NCBI RefSeq assembly: GCF_013359685.1
Contig: NZ_JABFMV010000012.1
Coordinates: forward strand, 1-64,000
Length of the DNA stretch: 64,000 nucleotides
Source: Leifsonia sp. C5G2
GTDB lineage: Bacteria; Actinomycetota; Actinomycetes; Actinomycetales; Microbacteriaceae
Direction: 5' to 3'
Shown: positions 38,249 through 47,002 of the stretch, piece by piece
Numbering within the stretch: the first letter of the stretch is position 1
How the letters are laid out: each line of letters starts with the position of its first letter
Notes under the pieces: generated by a model
What the model was told of the DNA's origin: nothing
Seen by the model: the letters and a program-made list of their open reading frames with translations, nothing else
Database searches by the model: none
Program-made: the position numbers and the translations under genes

Positions 38249-39409
38249 CTAAGTCCAGAGGCTGCCTCCGCTCTCGGCGATCACGCGTTCGTTAAGCCGA
38301 TCAGCGACAGACCCTAGATCGTCCTCGAAGAGATCGGCGTAGGTGTCCAGCGTCATCGCGGCCGACTTGTGACCGAGCATGCGCTGAAGGGCTTTGACGT
38401 TCGCACCGGCGCTGACGGCCAGGCTAGCGGCGGTGTGCTTGAGGTCGTGCGGCGTCATGTGCTCAAGTCCGGCATCGCGCAGCGCGGTCAGCCACCAGGA
38501 TTGCCGGTTCAGGGCGGTGTCTGGTCGAGCGAGGTAGCCGCCGGCGCGGGCAGGGAATACGAGGTCGCTACGCTTCTTTCCGGCGATCAGCGCCTCGAGA
38601 CGAGGCGCAAGGAACGCTGGGAACGGTACCGAACGGGCCTCCCAACTCTTCGGCGGCCCCACGTGGATGAGCCCGTCCACTTCTGTAGCGGTTTGGTGGA
38701 TGGCGAGACGGCAACGTTCCAGGTCGATGTCGTTGACCGTGAGCGCGACAGCTTCACCCCACCGGATGCCGGTGTAGGCGAGAGTCAGGACGAGGACGCT
38801 TCGCATGTCGTCGGGCACGGCGTGTGCGAATCGGAAGACTTCCTCGTTGGTCAGGTATCGGCGACGCTTCTTGGTTCCCTTGCGCGGAAGGTTGCTCGCG
38901 CCGCGAGCGGGGTTCGCTGGAATCCTGCCGTCGCGCACAGCAACGTCGAGGATGCCCGCGAGGATCCCTACCGCGCGGAGAACGACGCCGGCCGATCGTG
39001 GCTTACCGGCGTTACCTTCGCGGACCCGAACCGTGACAGCCTTGCCTTGGCTTAGCTCGCGGATCCACTTCTCGACGGCCGACGGCCGGATCGCGCCGAT
39101 CGGAGTCGCCGCCCAGCGCGGCTCGACGTACACGCGCCATGCAATGCGAATGGGCGAGAAGCTTGAGGGCTTAAGGGCTTGCTCCTTGTTGGCGAGCCAC
39201 TCCGAGGCGAGCTCACCGACGGTGATCTTCGACTGGGATGCCTCGAAGTAGGTTCCTCTTGCCATTGCCACTTCGACCGTAGCGTTGTACAGCTCTGCTT
39301 CGCGCTTGGTACGAAACCCGCGCTTCTCACGCTGTTGGTGTTCGGGGTCGCGCCAGCGCACGCGATAGCGCCGGCCCTTGGCCGACTCGTATGCGTCGAT
39401 GCTTCCCAC
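38249..39409 (-). CDS. Tyrosine-type site-specific integrase
   Basis: 386-residue phage-type integrase. N-terminal AMP-binding-like arm domain (YRVRWRDPEHQQREKRGFRTKREAE), SAM-like core-binding domain (about 60-160), and catalytic domain with Arg in YTGIRWGEAVAL, the HDLKHTAAS box and the Tyr in AAMTLDTYADLF. The second catalytic Arg of the usual HDLRH box is Lys here. It lies about 5 kb from the left att site rather than next to it, convergent with the NERD-helicase (12-base gap). It should catalyse excision and integration at tRNA-Arg. Confidence 0.93.
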   Translation of the reverse strand: MGSIDAYESAKGRRYRVRWRDPEHQQREKRGFRTKREAELYNATVEVAMARGTYFEASQSKITVGELASEWLANKEQALKPSSFSPIRIAWRVYVEPRWAATPIGAIRPSAVEKWIRELSQGKAVTVRVREGNAGKPRSAGVVLRAVGILAGILDVAVRDGRIPANPARGASNLPRKGTKKRRRYLTNEEVFRFAHAVPDDMRSVLVLTLAYTGIRWGEAVALTVNDIDLERCRLAIHQTATEVDGLIHVGPPKSWEARSVPFPAFLAPRLEALIAGKKRSDLVFPARAGGYLARPDTALNRQSWWLTALRDAGLEHMTPHDLKHTAASLAVSAGANVKALQRMLGHKSAAMTLDTYADLFEDDLGSVADRLNERVIAESGGSLWT

Positions 39410-39505
39410 TTCCAGAACCTAACTCGAGCCACCGACGACGTCGGCTTGCGTTGATGCAGGCAAGCTAGCTCGTCGGTTATCCGACGATGGGTGCACTCTG
39501 GACGT

Positions 39506-39901
39506 GTGAGAGTGACGCCTGAACCAAGACCGCGCGGAGCGACAGACGATGAGGCAGTCGAGTTGTGCAGAGATTGGATGTGCTTCCTCGGTGCCACAGA
39601 CGCAGTCGTGGCGAAGGGTGAGTCGCGCCAGTCCTGCGACCTGTATGCCTCCGGCTATCTTGGCTGGGTTGAAAACAAGCGAGGGAACCTCGGATTGGAG
39701 GCCGTGGAGCGAGCTGCGCTGGTTGTCGCTGCAGACGGGCGCCGGGGCTTGATCTTCATTCGCGCAGGAGCTCTCCCGCAAGCGGTCGACAGAGCTGACG
39801 CCCTGGGCATCGCAATCTTCGGCTTCGATCCTGAAGGCGGCACGTTGGATGGGGTAAATCTGGTCGGCCGAGAGTTGTGCGCGGTTGGTATTGGCGGCTA
39901 G
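39506..39901 (+). CDS. Small PD-(D/E)XK nuclease-like protein
   Basis: About 131 residues. CDLYASGYLGWVENKRG fits a restriction-endonuclease-fold D-x(n)-E-x-K active site (Mrr_cat-like), followed by an alpha/beta segment ERAALVVAADGRRGLIFIRAGALPQAVDRADALGIAIFGF typical of the fold. No separate DNA-recognition domain is present. Between integrase and relaxase, divergent from the integrase (96-base gap). Start GTG 39506, 39512 or 39491; no clear ribosome binding site. It may act in element transfer or defence; unknown. Confidence 0.6.
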   Translation: MRVTPEPRPRGATDDEAVELCRDWMCFLGATDAVVAKGESRQSCDLYASGYLGWVENKRGNLGLEAVERAALVVAADGRRGLIFIRAGALPQAVDRADALGIAIFGFDPEGGTLDGVNLVGRELCAVGIGG

Positions 39902-39915
39902 CGCTGTCGACCCGG

Positions 39916-42648
39916 TCATTGGAGGCCAATCGCGGTGAGTTGGGTTTCGGTCACCGCGGTTATCGGTTCGGCAGACGACCGAGCAGCCCGCCGAAGCTCG
40001 ACCTGAGCCGCCGCCCGCGATTTCCTCATGGTCTCTTCCGTCGGCTGGCGTTGCATCATCTCGACCAGCTGCGCCTTGGCCGAGTCCGCGTCGGCAGCCA
40101 CTAGCACCGCCGTGTTGTGCTGCTTGCCTCGAGTCAGACCGACGTAAAGTCCGGCTGCGTCCACTCCGGGTCCGACAAGGGCGCGGTCAGTCGTCTCACC
40201 CTGAACGCCGTAGACGGTTGTGGCATAGGCGAGGTGGATGTGCGACGCAGCGTAGTCGAGGCTGACCTTCCTCAAATCGGTTGTGTCGGTGCTCGCGGCC
40301 AGGATCACGTGGTCCTTGGCGATCGTCTTCACGACCCAGTTCTGGCGGTTTTGCACGTCCGAAGCGCTGTCGTTGCGTCGGGTCTGGACCACGTCACCAA
40401 CGAAGATCGCCTGGCCGGATTGTCCACTAAGTGTTTGGCTAGTGTGAATTGCCCCGGCCTCAATGCGTCGGCGTTGTATAGCCTCGCTGATCTCCTGCGC
40501 TTCACTGTGAGTCGCTGTCACCAACGCGATTGTCTCCCGGCACTGCAGAGCCTCAAACCATCCTTCGACCATCGTTTCGCGTGCGGCGACGTCGCTATCG
40601 GCCATCACGATATGGTCTGTTTGAACGAGGGCCTCAGCGATGTCTCGACTTTGGTCCTCGCTGTACGGGTGCCGGAGCCGAAGCGTCATGGCTGCCCACG
40701 TCTCATCGTTGAAGCGGTGAGTAGTCGTGAGCTCAATGCGCCGCGATGACCGGTGCCAGAACAGCGCCATGGCCCCCGAGTGCCCGACTGGCAAGGCTTG
40801 ATACTGGTCACCCACGAGCGCAACTCCCGCGCCGGTGGCGCGGACGATGTCGCAAAGCGCAGACGCCGCCTCGAGGTCCAGCATGCCAGCCTCGTCCACG
40901 ACAATGCGATCACCAGGGTCGATGCGGGTGCGGGGGCCGCGATAGCTGCCGCCCGTGGGCGGGTCGACCTCGCCAATCGAGAGTCGCCGCCACTCGGTTG
41001 CGCCGGATGCGGTAGTCGCCCAACGCCATCCGAACTCGTGGAGAAGCTGGTGGAGCGACGATGATGCGCTCATTGTTTCGCGTCCGGCGACAGACGAAGC
41101 CTTCTTAGTTGGCGCGACGATGATCATCTTGTGGCCGCGCCGCCGAAGCGCTGCGCCGGCCACTTTGAGCATCGTGGTCTTTCCGGTGCCGGCGGGGCCG
41201 GAGATAACGACGTTGCGAGACGTGCCGCCGATCGCGGCCGCGCCAGCCAGCTGGGCTTCATCGAGCGTCCGATCGGGCTCAATCGCCCGTCCGATCGCGG
41301 CGACCTCATCCGTGTCCAGGGTCTGCCCCGGCTCGGAGAACGCGTCGACCTTCTGAGCGAGGGTGGCTTTCAATGTGGCGGTGGTGACGGCCATCAGGTG
41401 CTTGACGTGCTTCGGGACGTCCGGCTCGGAGATCAGTGTCACCGTGTGCGAGCGCGCCACGACTTCCTCAGCGAGATTCGCGAGGACGTCCCGCTCGGCG
41501 ACAACGCCGGTGGCGGCGATCGCCCGGAGCGCACCCGCCCGCACATCCATCGCGCTGAAGCGACCACCGCTGCCGGTTGAGCGGGCATCCGCGTCGACAA
41601 CGGCCTTGGCTGCCAGCAATCCGATGTCGAGTTCCTCGACGGCAAGAGGACTCAGTGTCGCAGGAGAATGCTGCCTTCCAATGGTCGGGTCGGCGGAATG
41701 CAGTTCCTTGCGGACGAGGGCGGCCCAGTCGTCTTCGTTCAACTCGCCCGGCTTGTTGGGTCGGCCGACCGCCCACGCCCAGTGGTCGATCTGGCTGAGC
41801 ACATCGTGGGAAGGTTCCTGCCCGGGGTGCTGCCGCCTCCACCAAGCGGTGCGGGCAATCTTGTTGGCCTCGATCTGCGCGGACCGCTTCGACAGCGGTC
41901 GCACGAGGTGCTGGAGCTGGGTGATCTCTCCGTCCTCGTTGAGGGTGAACCCCTTAGCAGCGAGAGCGCCGATCCATGCTGGGTCGGTGCGGGAGGCGAG
42001 GTCGCCTTCGGCATTGATGACGTTCTGAAACCGCAAGGCCACCCTCGTGTCGATGTTGGACCATTTGCCGTCTTGGCCTTGCACTTTGACATTCAGCCAG
42101 AGGTGGCGGTGCTTATGCGGGTCCAAGGAACGGGAACGTTCGTGGCGTAGCTCGACGACCTCGACCCGGGCAAGGTTCTCCCAGATGGATCCGCCCTTGC
42201 CGCGGCGAGCGTTGAGCTCGGACTGCCACAGCTTGATAATCCGGTCGCGGAGCCGGTCTTGGAGATCTTCGTACGCGGCGGCCAGGTCGGCGTCGAGCAT
42301 GGCGACGATCGAGAACGACTTCGGGGCGTTGATCGTCGCATCCAAGATCAGGTCCGCGACGGGCGACTCGAGGTCGCGGCCCCGGCGTTCCCCGGTAAGC
42401 GGGTCGAGTCCGTCGACCCATTCCTTCAACTGGGAGCGGGTAAGCAGGTCGTCGCGGATCGCCCCGTTCTCGACGATGTACCGCGTCATGACGGCGTCGG
42501 CGTAGCCGGCGGCCGCGATCACGCCGTCGGCGGTCTTGGCGGTGAGGGTGGCGTCACAGACCCCGGAGAAGGCGTAGTTGACCGCTTGCTTGACCCCGTG
42601 GGACTGCTGTCCCCGCTTCCATCTGGCTACTCCGCCTCGCACCCGCAC
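39916..42648 (-). CDS. MobF-family relaxase/helicase (TrwC/TraA type)
   Basis: 910 residues. The N-terminal TrwC relaxase domain (about 1-300) has candidate tyrosines in QAVNYAFSG and GYADAVMTRY and the three-histidine metal site DPHKHRHLWLNV. The C-terminal superfamily 1 helicase has Walker A VVISGPAGTGKTTMLKVAG, Walker B IVVDEAGMLDLEAA, GDQYQALPVG and AYATTVYGVQGET. It nicks at oriT and unwinds the transferred strand. GTG 42648 follows GGGAGGTGA. No type IV coupling protein or mating-channel gene is in the island, so transfer would need a helper. Convergent with the gene at 39506 (15-base gap). Confidence 0.92.
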   Translation of the reverse strand: MRVRGGVARWKRGQQSHGVKQAVNYAFSGVCDATLTAKTADGVIAAAGYADAVMTRYIVENGAIRDDLLTRSQLKEWVDGLDPLTGERRGRDLESPVADLILDATINAPKSFSIVAMLDADLAAAYEDLQDRLRDRIIKLWQSELNARRGKGGSIWENLARVEVVELRHERSRSLDPHKHRHLWLNVKVQGQDGKWSNIDTRVALRFQNVINAEGDLASRTDPAWIGALAAKGFTLNEDGEITQLQHLVRPLSKRSAQIEANKIARTAWWRRQHPGQEPSHDVLSQIDHWAWAVGRPNKPGELNEDDWAALVRKELHSADPTIGRQHSPATLSPLAVEELDIGLLAAKAVVDADARSTGSGGRFSAMDVRAGALRAIAATGVVAERDVLANLAEEVVARSHTVTLISEPDVPKHVKHLMAVTTATLKATLAQKVDAFSEPGQTLDTDEVAAIGRAIEPDRTLDEAQLAGAAAIGGTSRNVVISGPAGTGKTTMLKVAGAALRRRGHKMIIVAPTKKASSVAGRETMSASSSLHQLLHEFGWRWATTASGATEWRRLSIGEVDPPTGGSYRGPRTRIDPGDRIVVDEAGMLDLEAASALCDIVRATGAGVALVGDQYQALPVGHSGAMALFWHRSSRRIELTTTHRFNDETWAAMTLRLRHPYSEDQSRDIAEALVQTDHIVMADSDVAARETMVEGWFEALQCRETIALVTATHSEAQEISEAIQRRRIEAGAIHTSQTLSGQSGQAIFVGDVVQTRRNDSASDVQNRQNWVVKTIAKDHVILAASTDTTDLRKVSLDYAASHIHLAYATTVYGVQGETTDRALVGPGVDAAGLYVGLTRGKQHNTAVLVAADADSAKAQLVEMMQRQPTEETMRKSRAAAQVELRRAARSSAEPITAVTETQLTAIGLQ

Positions 42649-42664
42649 TCACCTCCCTCACGCG

Positions 42665-42766
42665 TGGTTTCTGGACTTCCGAAACCAGGCAGTCTCGTCC
42701 TGTCGGAAACTGCCCTCTACTTATTACTTCCGGTTCGGCGATGGGTTTGGCGCGCATTTGGCGCGC
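42665..42766. other. Candidate origin of transfer (oriT)
   Basis: Directly upstream of the relaxase start: inverted repeat TGGTTTC / GAAACCA (42665-42671 and 42681-42687), an adjacent inverted repeat GGCAGT / ACTGCC (42688-42693 and 42709-42714), and a 10-bp direct repeat TTTGGCGCGC at 42746-42755 and 42757-42766. Inverted repeats next to the relaxase gene are the expected oriT layout; no nick site can be named. Confidence 0.5.
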
Positions 42767-42971
42767 GCTGCTGCTTTTCCCCGAAGCCGCGCCCTCCGGG
42801 AACGGCGGCGACCGGCCGCACCCGGCACGCTGGCGATCTGCGTTGCGGTACTGCCTCCGGATTGAATGCCCTCATACCTACACGTTGTGTTTCCACGCCG
42901 GTTTTGACGCGCAAAACCGAAATCAGTTGGGTCCGGCCCGAGCAGAGGCCCCTGCCGGGTGATACCGAGGG

Positions 42972-43181
42972 CTAAGCCGATTCCCTTTGGAACCACGGAT
43001 GCGCGGCGAGCCGGGCCAGATTCACGAAGGGCACGCACGCTGTTTCGGCGGTGAGTGCGGCCAGCCATCCGATGTAGGTGTGCGGGTCGGCGGCGATCGC
43101 CCACCCATCCGCCACATAGTGGCTGACGGTCTCCACGCATTCCTGCTTCTCAGCGGCAGTCGGGTTCGAGGACCCTTCCAC
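42972..43181 (-). CDS. Small hypothetical protein, 69 residues (uncertain)
   Basis: GTG 43181 reads VEGSSNPTAAEKQECVETVSHYVADGWAIA and ends HPWFQRESA, a soluble, protein-like composition. A second reading frame with a stronger ribosome binding site starts at ATG 43243 (MRVFIIDTSNMPQNCEAD) but degenerates into Arg/Pro-rich sequence after about 20 residues. The two halves together look like one gene split by a frameshift. No domain recognised. Confidence 0.35.
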   Translation of the reverse strand: MEGSSNPTAAEKQECVETVSHYVADGWAIAADPHTYIGWLAALTAETACVPFVNLARLAAHPWFQRESA

Positions 43182-43684
43182 CCCGATGAGTCCGCCTCGC
43201 AGTTCTGGGGCATATTGCTGGTGTCGATGATGAATACCCGCATCCCACCCATCCCCTCTCGGGTCGATCGTCTTTGAGTGCCTTTCCGGCGGGTGATCGA
43301 GAGCGAGTGGGAGGTGCGCAGTGCCGGGTCCGTGGAGTACCGGGGGAGCGAAGCGGAGGAGGATACGCCGCGAAAGCCCGGCACGCAGCACCGGGAGGAA
43401 GCTACGATCGGGCGGCGGAAAGGCCCTCAACCCTGAAACCGCGCCGCTGGCGGTGTCTTCGACGAGAGACGCCCGGATGTACTTGTGCCCCGGTCGCTCG
43501 TTGTGGACCGCTTGTAGCTGACGCACCTTTACCGCCTGGTGCACGGGCCGCTGCACCGCGCTAGTGAGGTGACGATACCCCTCGTTTGCGGGGCCGCGAA
43601 AATACCGAACGTCCAGTAACCTCTTGCCTGCGCCCGGGCGACCAGAAGCCCGCTGCGTCAACCGCACCCGACCCAGGAGTTACT
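43182..43684. other. Intergenic region without a clear gene
   Basis: About 500 bases between the uncertain small gene and the membrane protein at 43685. Open frames exist on both strands but are Arg/Pro-rich and lack good starts. The only candidate element is the ATG-43243 minus-strand frame noted with the preceding gene. Confidence 0.5.
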
Positions 43685-44497
43685 CTGTCCGAGAATCTGT
43701 CACCCCAGGTACCAACCATCCCGCAAGACCCTCGAGCTCCTCAACCGCCGGCCTCGGGCAACGGCTTCGGGATCGCCTCGATGATTCTCGGAATCGTCAC
43801 CATGGTGGGCTTCGCGATTCCGTTCCTCAACTACATCACCATCGTCACAGGTATCGCGGGGGTAATCCTCGGAATCGTCGGTCTGGTTATCAAGTTCCGT
43901 CCGCGCAAGGCGGCCATTGCCGGCGTTATTCTGTCGGGTCTCGGTTTGGTCCTCTCGATCATCCTGGTGGTCGTCTACACGGCGGTGTTCGTCGGCGCGG
44001 CGTCTGCGCTCAGCGAAGAGAAGGTGCCCCTGGCCTCTGCGTCGCCCAGCACTTCCAGCTCGACGGATAAGCAAGCCGACAGCTCGAGTTCGTTCGCTAA
44101 CGGGGTGTTGACCACGTCGAACATGAAGATTACGATTACCGACCACAAGGTGATCCCGGTCGGGGCCCCTGGTAACGAGTACGGCACCAAGCCGGTCCTT
44201 GCATTCTGGTACTCAGTCACGAATCTGACGGACAAGAAGCTCGATCCGACGACCGCTTGGATTGGCACGATCACCGCCATTCAGGACAACAATCCGAACG
44301 CGGTGAACAAGCTCGAGGTGGGCTCGCTGCCTGACCAGACGTTCCTCGACACCCAGCTGGAAGACATCAAGAGCGGCGGCACGGTGCAGAACGCGGTCGC
44401 CTACGAGCTCACGGACACGACAACCCCCGTGGATCTAGTTGCGTCCGACGACCTCGGCATGACGACGATCGGCAAGCTCAGCTACGCCGTTCAATAG
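43685..44497 (+). CDS. DUF4190/DUF5067-like membrane-anchored protein
   Basis: About 270 residues. Polar N terminus, then two or three hydrophobic segments (NGFGIASMILGIVTMVGFAIPFLNYITIVTGIAGVILGIVGLVIKF and AAIAGVILSGLGLVLSIILVVVYTAVFVG), the DUF4190 pattern. A Ser-rich linker follows, then an extracellular domain (ITDHKVIPVGAPGNEYGTKPVLAFWYSVTNLTDKKLDP) like DUF5067/DUF4352. CTG 43685 is suggested by CAGGAG five bases upstream; otherwise TTG 43586 opens the frame. Gram-positive mobile elements often carry such surface proteins; function unknown. Confidence 0.65.
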   Translation: MSENLSPQVPTIPQDPRAPQPPASGNGFGIASMILGIVTMVGFAIPFLNYITIVTGIAGVILGIVGLVIKFRPRKAAIAGVILSGLGLVLSIILVVVYTAVFVGAASALSEEKVPLASASPSTSSSTDKQADSSSSFANGVLTTSNMKITITDHKVIPVGAPGNEYGTKPVLAFWYSVTNLTDKKLDPTTAWIGTITAIQDNNPNAVNKLEVGSLPDQTFLDTQLEDIKSGGTVQNAVAYELTDTTTPVDLVASDDLGMTTIGKLSYAVQ

Positions 44498-44523
44498 AGG
44501 TCGGTCAGCCGTCTCAACGATGT

Positions 44524-44558
44524 GAAGCAGCTCCCGCCAGCATGGCGGGGGCTGCTTC
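44524..44558 (+). terminator. Rho-independent terminator
   Basis: GAAGCAGC-TCCCGCC, 5-base loop, GGCGGGG-GCTGCTTC followed by GTTTA. A 15-bp stem starting 26 bases after the preceding stop. Confidence 0.85.
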
Positions 44559-44981
44559 GTTTACTCTGAGCACAGCTGGAAACTCCCGATTAGGGGGCGA
44601 AGTTGCTTCGGTTACCTCTGGGGTGATGCTGGCCGTTTCACTTGAGTGCCTACGTGCATTCGCTCTTAGTACATTCGCTCTTAGTACATTCGCTCTTAGT
44701 ACCTCCTTCGTCTGTTTGCCTGGTCGTGTCCTCCCACATTCGTCCTCAACGCGTTCTTCTCGTTTCGCCTCCTCGATTTCCGTTCAGGCCCCTCTCTCCC
44801 TTCCCGCTCGTCTCTTGGCATTGCGCCAGGAATCTGTTGCCGATGGCTGACCGGCCACAAGATACGGAAACGGATGCACAAGACAGCAACCAACTGCGAC
44901 GCTCCAGCGCGCGACCGAGGCCCCCGAAGTGGGGCAGATCCGGTCGGTTCCCCCGCTCGATCCCATCGCTAGATTCGACGC
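44559..44981. other. Intergenic region with a 15-bp triple repeat and a leaderless promoter
   Basis: No gene I can support. CATTCGCTCTTAGTA occurs three times in exact tandem at 44657-44701. The downstream part is pyrimidine-rich. A TAGATT box at 44970-44975 lies 6 bases before the kinase ATG, with no Shine-Dalgarno, so the kinase transcript is probably leaderless. Confidence 0.6.
44657..44701 (+). repeat. Tandem 15-bp repeat, three exact copies
   Basis: CATTCGCTCTTAGTA at 44657, 44672 and 44687. The period is a multiple of three, but the surrounding frame is not convincingly coding. Upstream of the kinase gene. Confidence 0.9.
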
Positions 44982-45830
44982 ATGACGGTTCCTAACGACG
45001 TTCTTATCCAGGAAGCCGTTCAGGCGCTCGGCTTGAAGGACCTCGGTCCGATCGGGGCAGTCGGCGGGCAGAAGGCCGTGCGACTGGTAGACGCCGCAAA
45101 TGGGGAACGTCAGGTACTTGAGGTGATCGCGGTGGATTTCGCCACAGACGAAGCGCTGAAGCGCGCCGAACGCGAAGTTTCGTTGCTTCGTTCGATCGCA
45201 AACGCGAATGTAGTCTTGGTGACGTCAGAGCTCGTTGAATTGGGAAACCCGCCGCACGGTGCTGCGTGGGTTGAGGAATACCTCGATGGCGACGACTTCG
45301 GGGCGATCGTTGGCGCGGACCCATGGAGTTGGGATGCCACACGGTCGATGGGGATCGACGTCTGTAATGGTCTTGCCGAAGCGCATAAACGTTCCGTAAT
45401 TCACCGCGACCTCAGCGCAAACAACATTCGGCGGCTGGGCGACGGCAGTTACAAGGTTCTGGATTTCGGGTTTGCACGACATACGCTTTTGTCGGGAGTG
45501 ACCGTCGCCGGGCAGCCGGGAACTCCCGGATTCCTGTCGCCAGAACATCTGAATAGTTACAGCGGGGGACCTATGAAGATGTCGGATGTCTTTCAGGTTG
45601 GCAATCTGATGTATAGAGCGCTCACTGGGGTACTCCCAATTCCATATGCGGGCGACGATTTTGAGTACGTGGAACGGGTGCGCAGGGCCGCGGTGACACC
45701 GCTCCAGACGTTGCGGTCGGATCTCAGCGCTAATCAAGCGGGCGTTGTCATGCGCGCGCTACACCCGCAGCCGGCTCGGCGATTTCTTGATGCCGCGGCG
45801 CTCCGCAACGCATTGATCGGAACCCCGTGA
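44982..45830 (+). CDS. Protein kinase-like protein lacking the ATP-binding lysine
   Basis: 282 residues, Hanks-type kinase fold. Catalytic loop H141-R142-D143 ... N148 (VIHRDLSANNI), D161-F162-G163 and the GTPGFLSPEHL activation segment are all present. In the N lobe, GAVGGQKAVRLV is the glycine loop, but the VAIK-type lysine is replaced by Glu47 (RQVLEVI). ATP binding would therefore be altered, or a nearby Lys31 may substitute. No transmembrane or sensor domain. The next gene starts at GTGA across its stop, so the two are coupled. Leaderless promoter at 44970. Confidence 0.85.
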   Translation: MTVPNDVLIQEAVQALGLKDLGPIGAVGGQKAVRLVDAANGERQVLEVIAVDFATDEALKRAEREVSLLRSIANANVVLVTSELVELGNPPHGAAWVEEYLDGDDFGAIVGADPWSWDATRSMGIDVCNGLAEAHKRSVIHRDLSANNIRRLGDGSYKVLDFGFARHTLLSGVTVAGQPGTPGFLSPEHLNSYSGGPMKMSDVFQVGNLMYRALTGVLPIPYAGDDFEYVERVRRAAVTPLQTLRSDLSANQAGVVMRALHPQPARRFLDAAALRNALIGTP

Positions 45831-47002
45831 CAACACTCATTGAAGACAGTCCACGTGCGAACTTGGCGGGGTGGATCGGCGAGGCCGTGCAAAACGGAAC
45901 CGCCTCTGGAGCGGTGTTGACGCCGTGGGCCTCGCCATACGTTCATCGGGGTGGCCCGGGCCTGAAGCCGGGCATCGGTAAGCGAACGGAAGAGCTTCGG
46001 GACTCCGGCATACCATACTGGTTTGATCCGATGACTCATGTCCTCCAGATGACTGGAGTTGGTGATTACCGCTACTACCGCGAGTATCCACTCTGGGGCG
46101 GCCCGCAGGGCGATCTGACGCTTGACTCATATAGGCGTGAACACGTTCGTCGTGTCTTTCGTTTGCAGAATGAGGTCGGTGCGTTGCATCTGGCTCCGGC
46201 TCCGCTGCTGCCTTCGGGCCTGAATAATTTGAGCACTCTCGCTCTCGACACGGCCAAGGCTGCGATGGATTTGGAGCCCGATACCTACTTGACTATCGCT
46301 GGCACATCGAGCTTTTGGAGCGATGCCGGCGATTTAGACGCGCACGTGGGAGCGCTTGCCGCATTGCAGCCGAGCGGATGGTTCATCTCCTTCGTTCAAC
46401 CGAGCAATGACCTTCCGCCGGCGGTGACGGCAGATGAAGTATTCGGTGTGGCTCGTACCGTAAGAGCCTTGAGTGAGTACGCGCCAGTCCACATTTCGCA
46501 TGGAGACTTCGCGGCCCTTCCAGCTGTGGCGGCGGGGGCTTATTCCGTCGGTACCGGGTGGGACAAGCGTCAACGTGTCGTTGCGTATAGCGACTACGGT
46601 CCAAGGCCCGTTCCGGTTCCCGGCGAGCAACAGATGGGTGGGTGGCTTGAAAGGCCAACGCTCGCAGGGCTGCTTGGCTCGCTGGGCAAGTCAGATGGGG
46701 CACTGTTGTCGCGCCAAGACCCTGCGCTGGCGACTCGTCTGGGTGGACTGCCGTCCGCCCCCGGGGCCAAAGATGCGTACCTGCACCACGTCGCCCAACT
46801 CCAGTTCGCGATCAGCCGAGTAGAAGGCGCCGCGACGTATGAACAGCGTTTCAGGGATTTGGACGCCATGTACACCGCCGCGGCGGTCAATTGGGCCGCG
46901 CTACAGACCTCCACTGGCATCCGCGATGCTTCAAGTAGGTGGATCTTCCCCTACCAGCAGGGCCTTCGAATGTATGCACTAAGTGAAGGTTGGACCGCCT
47001 AA
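45827..47002 (+). CDS. Unrecognised protein, possibly an alpha/beta barrel
   Basis: 391 residues, no domain I can name with confidence. Regular strand-like segments (ASGAVLTPWAS, GIPYWFDPMTHV, GALHLAPAPLL, DTYLTIAGTSSFW, GWFISFVQPSND, APVHISHGDFAALPAVAAGAYSVGTGW), each followed by a helix, suggest a TIM-barrel-like enzyme. The late glycine-rich strand recalls tRNA-guanine transglycosylase-like proteins, but I cannot support that. Translationally coupled to the kinase-like protein, so it is probably its partner or substrate. Its 3' end overlaps the convergent gene by 24 bases. Confidence 0.7.
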   Translation: MTTLIEDSPRANLAGWIGEAVQNGTASGAVLTPWASPYVHRGGPGLKPGIGKRTEELRDSGIPYWFDPMTHVLQMTGVGDYRYYREYPLWGGPQGDLTLDSYRREHVRRVFRLQNEVGALHLAPAPLLPSGLNNLSTLALDTAKAAMDLEPDTYLTIAGTSSFWSDAGDLDAHVGALAALQPSGWFISFVQPSNDLPPAVTADEVFGVARTVRALSEYAPVHISHGDFAALPAVAAGAYSVGTGWDKRQRVVAYSDYGPRPVPVPGEQQMGGWLERPTLAGLLGSLGKSDGALLSRQDPALATRLGGLPSAPGAKDAYLHHVAQLQFAISRVEGAATYEQRFRDLDAMYTAAAVNWAALQTSTGIRDASSRWIFPYQQGLRMYALSEGWTA

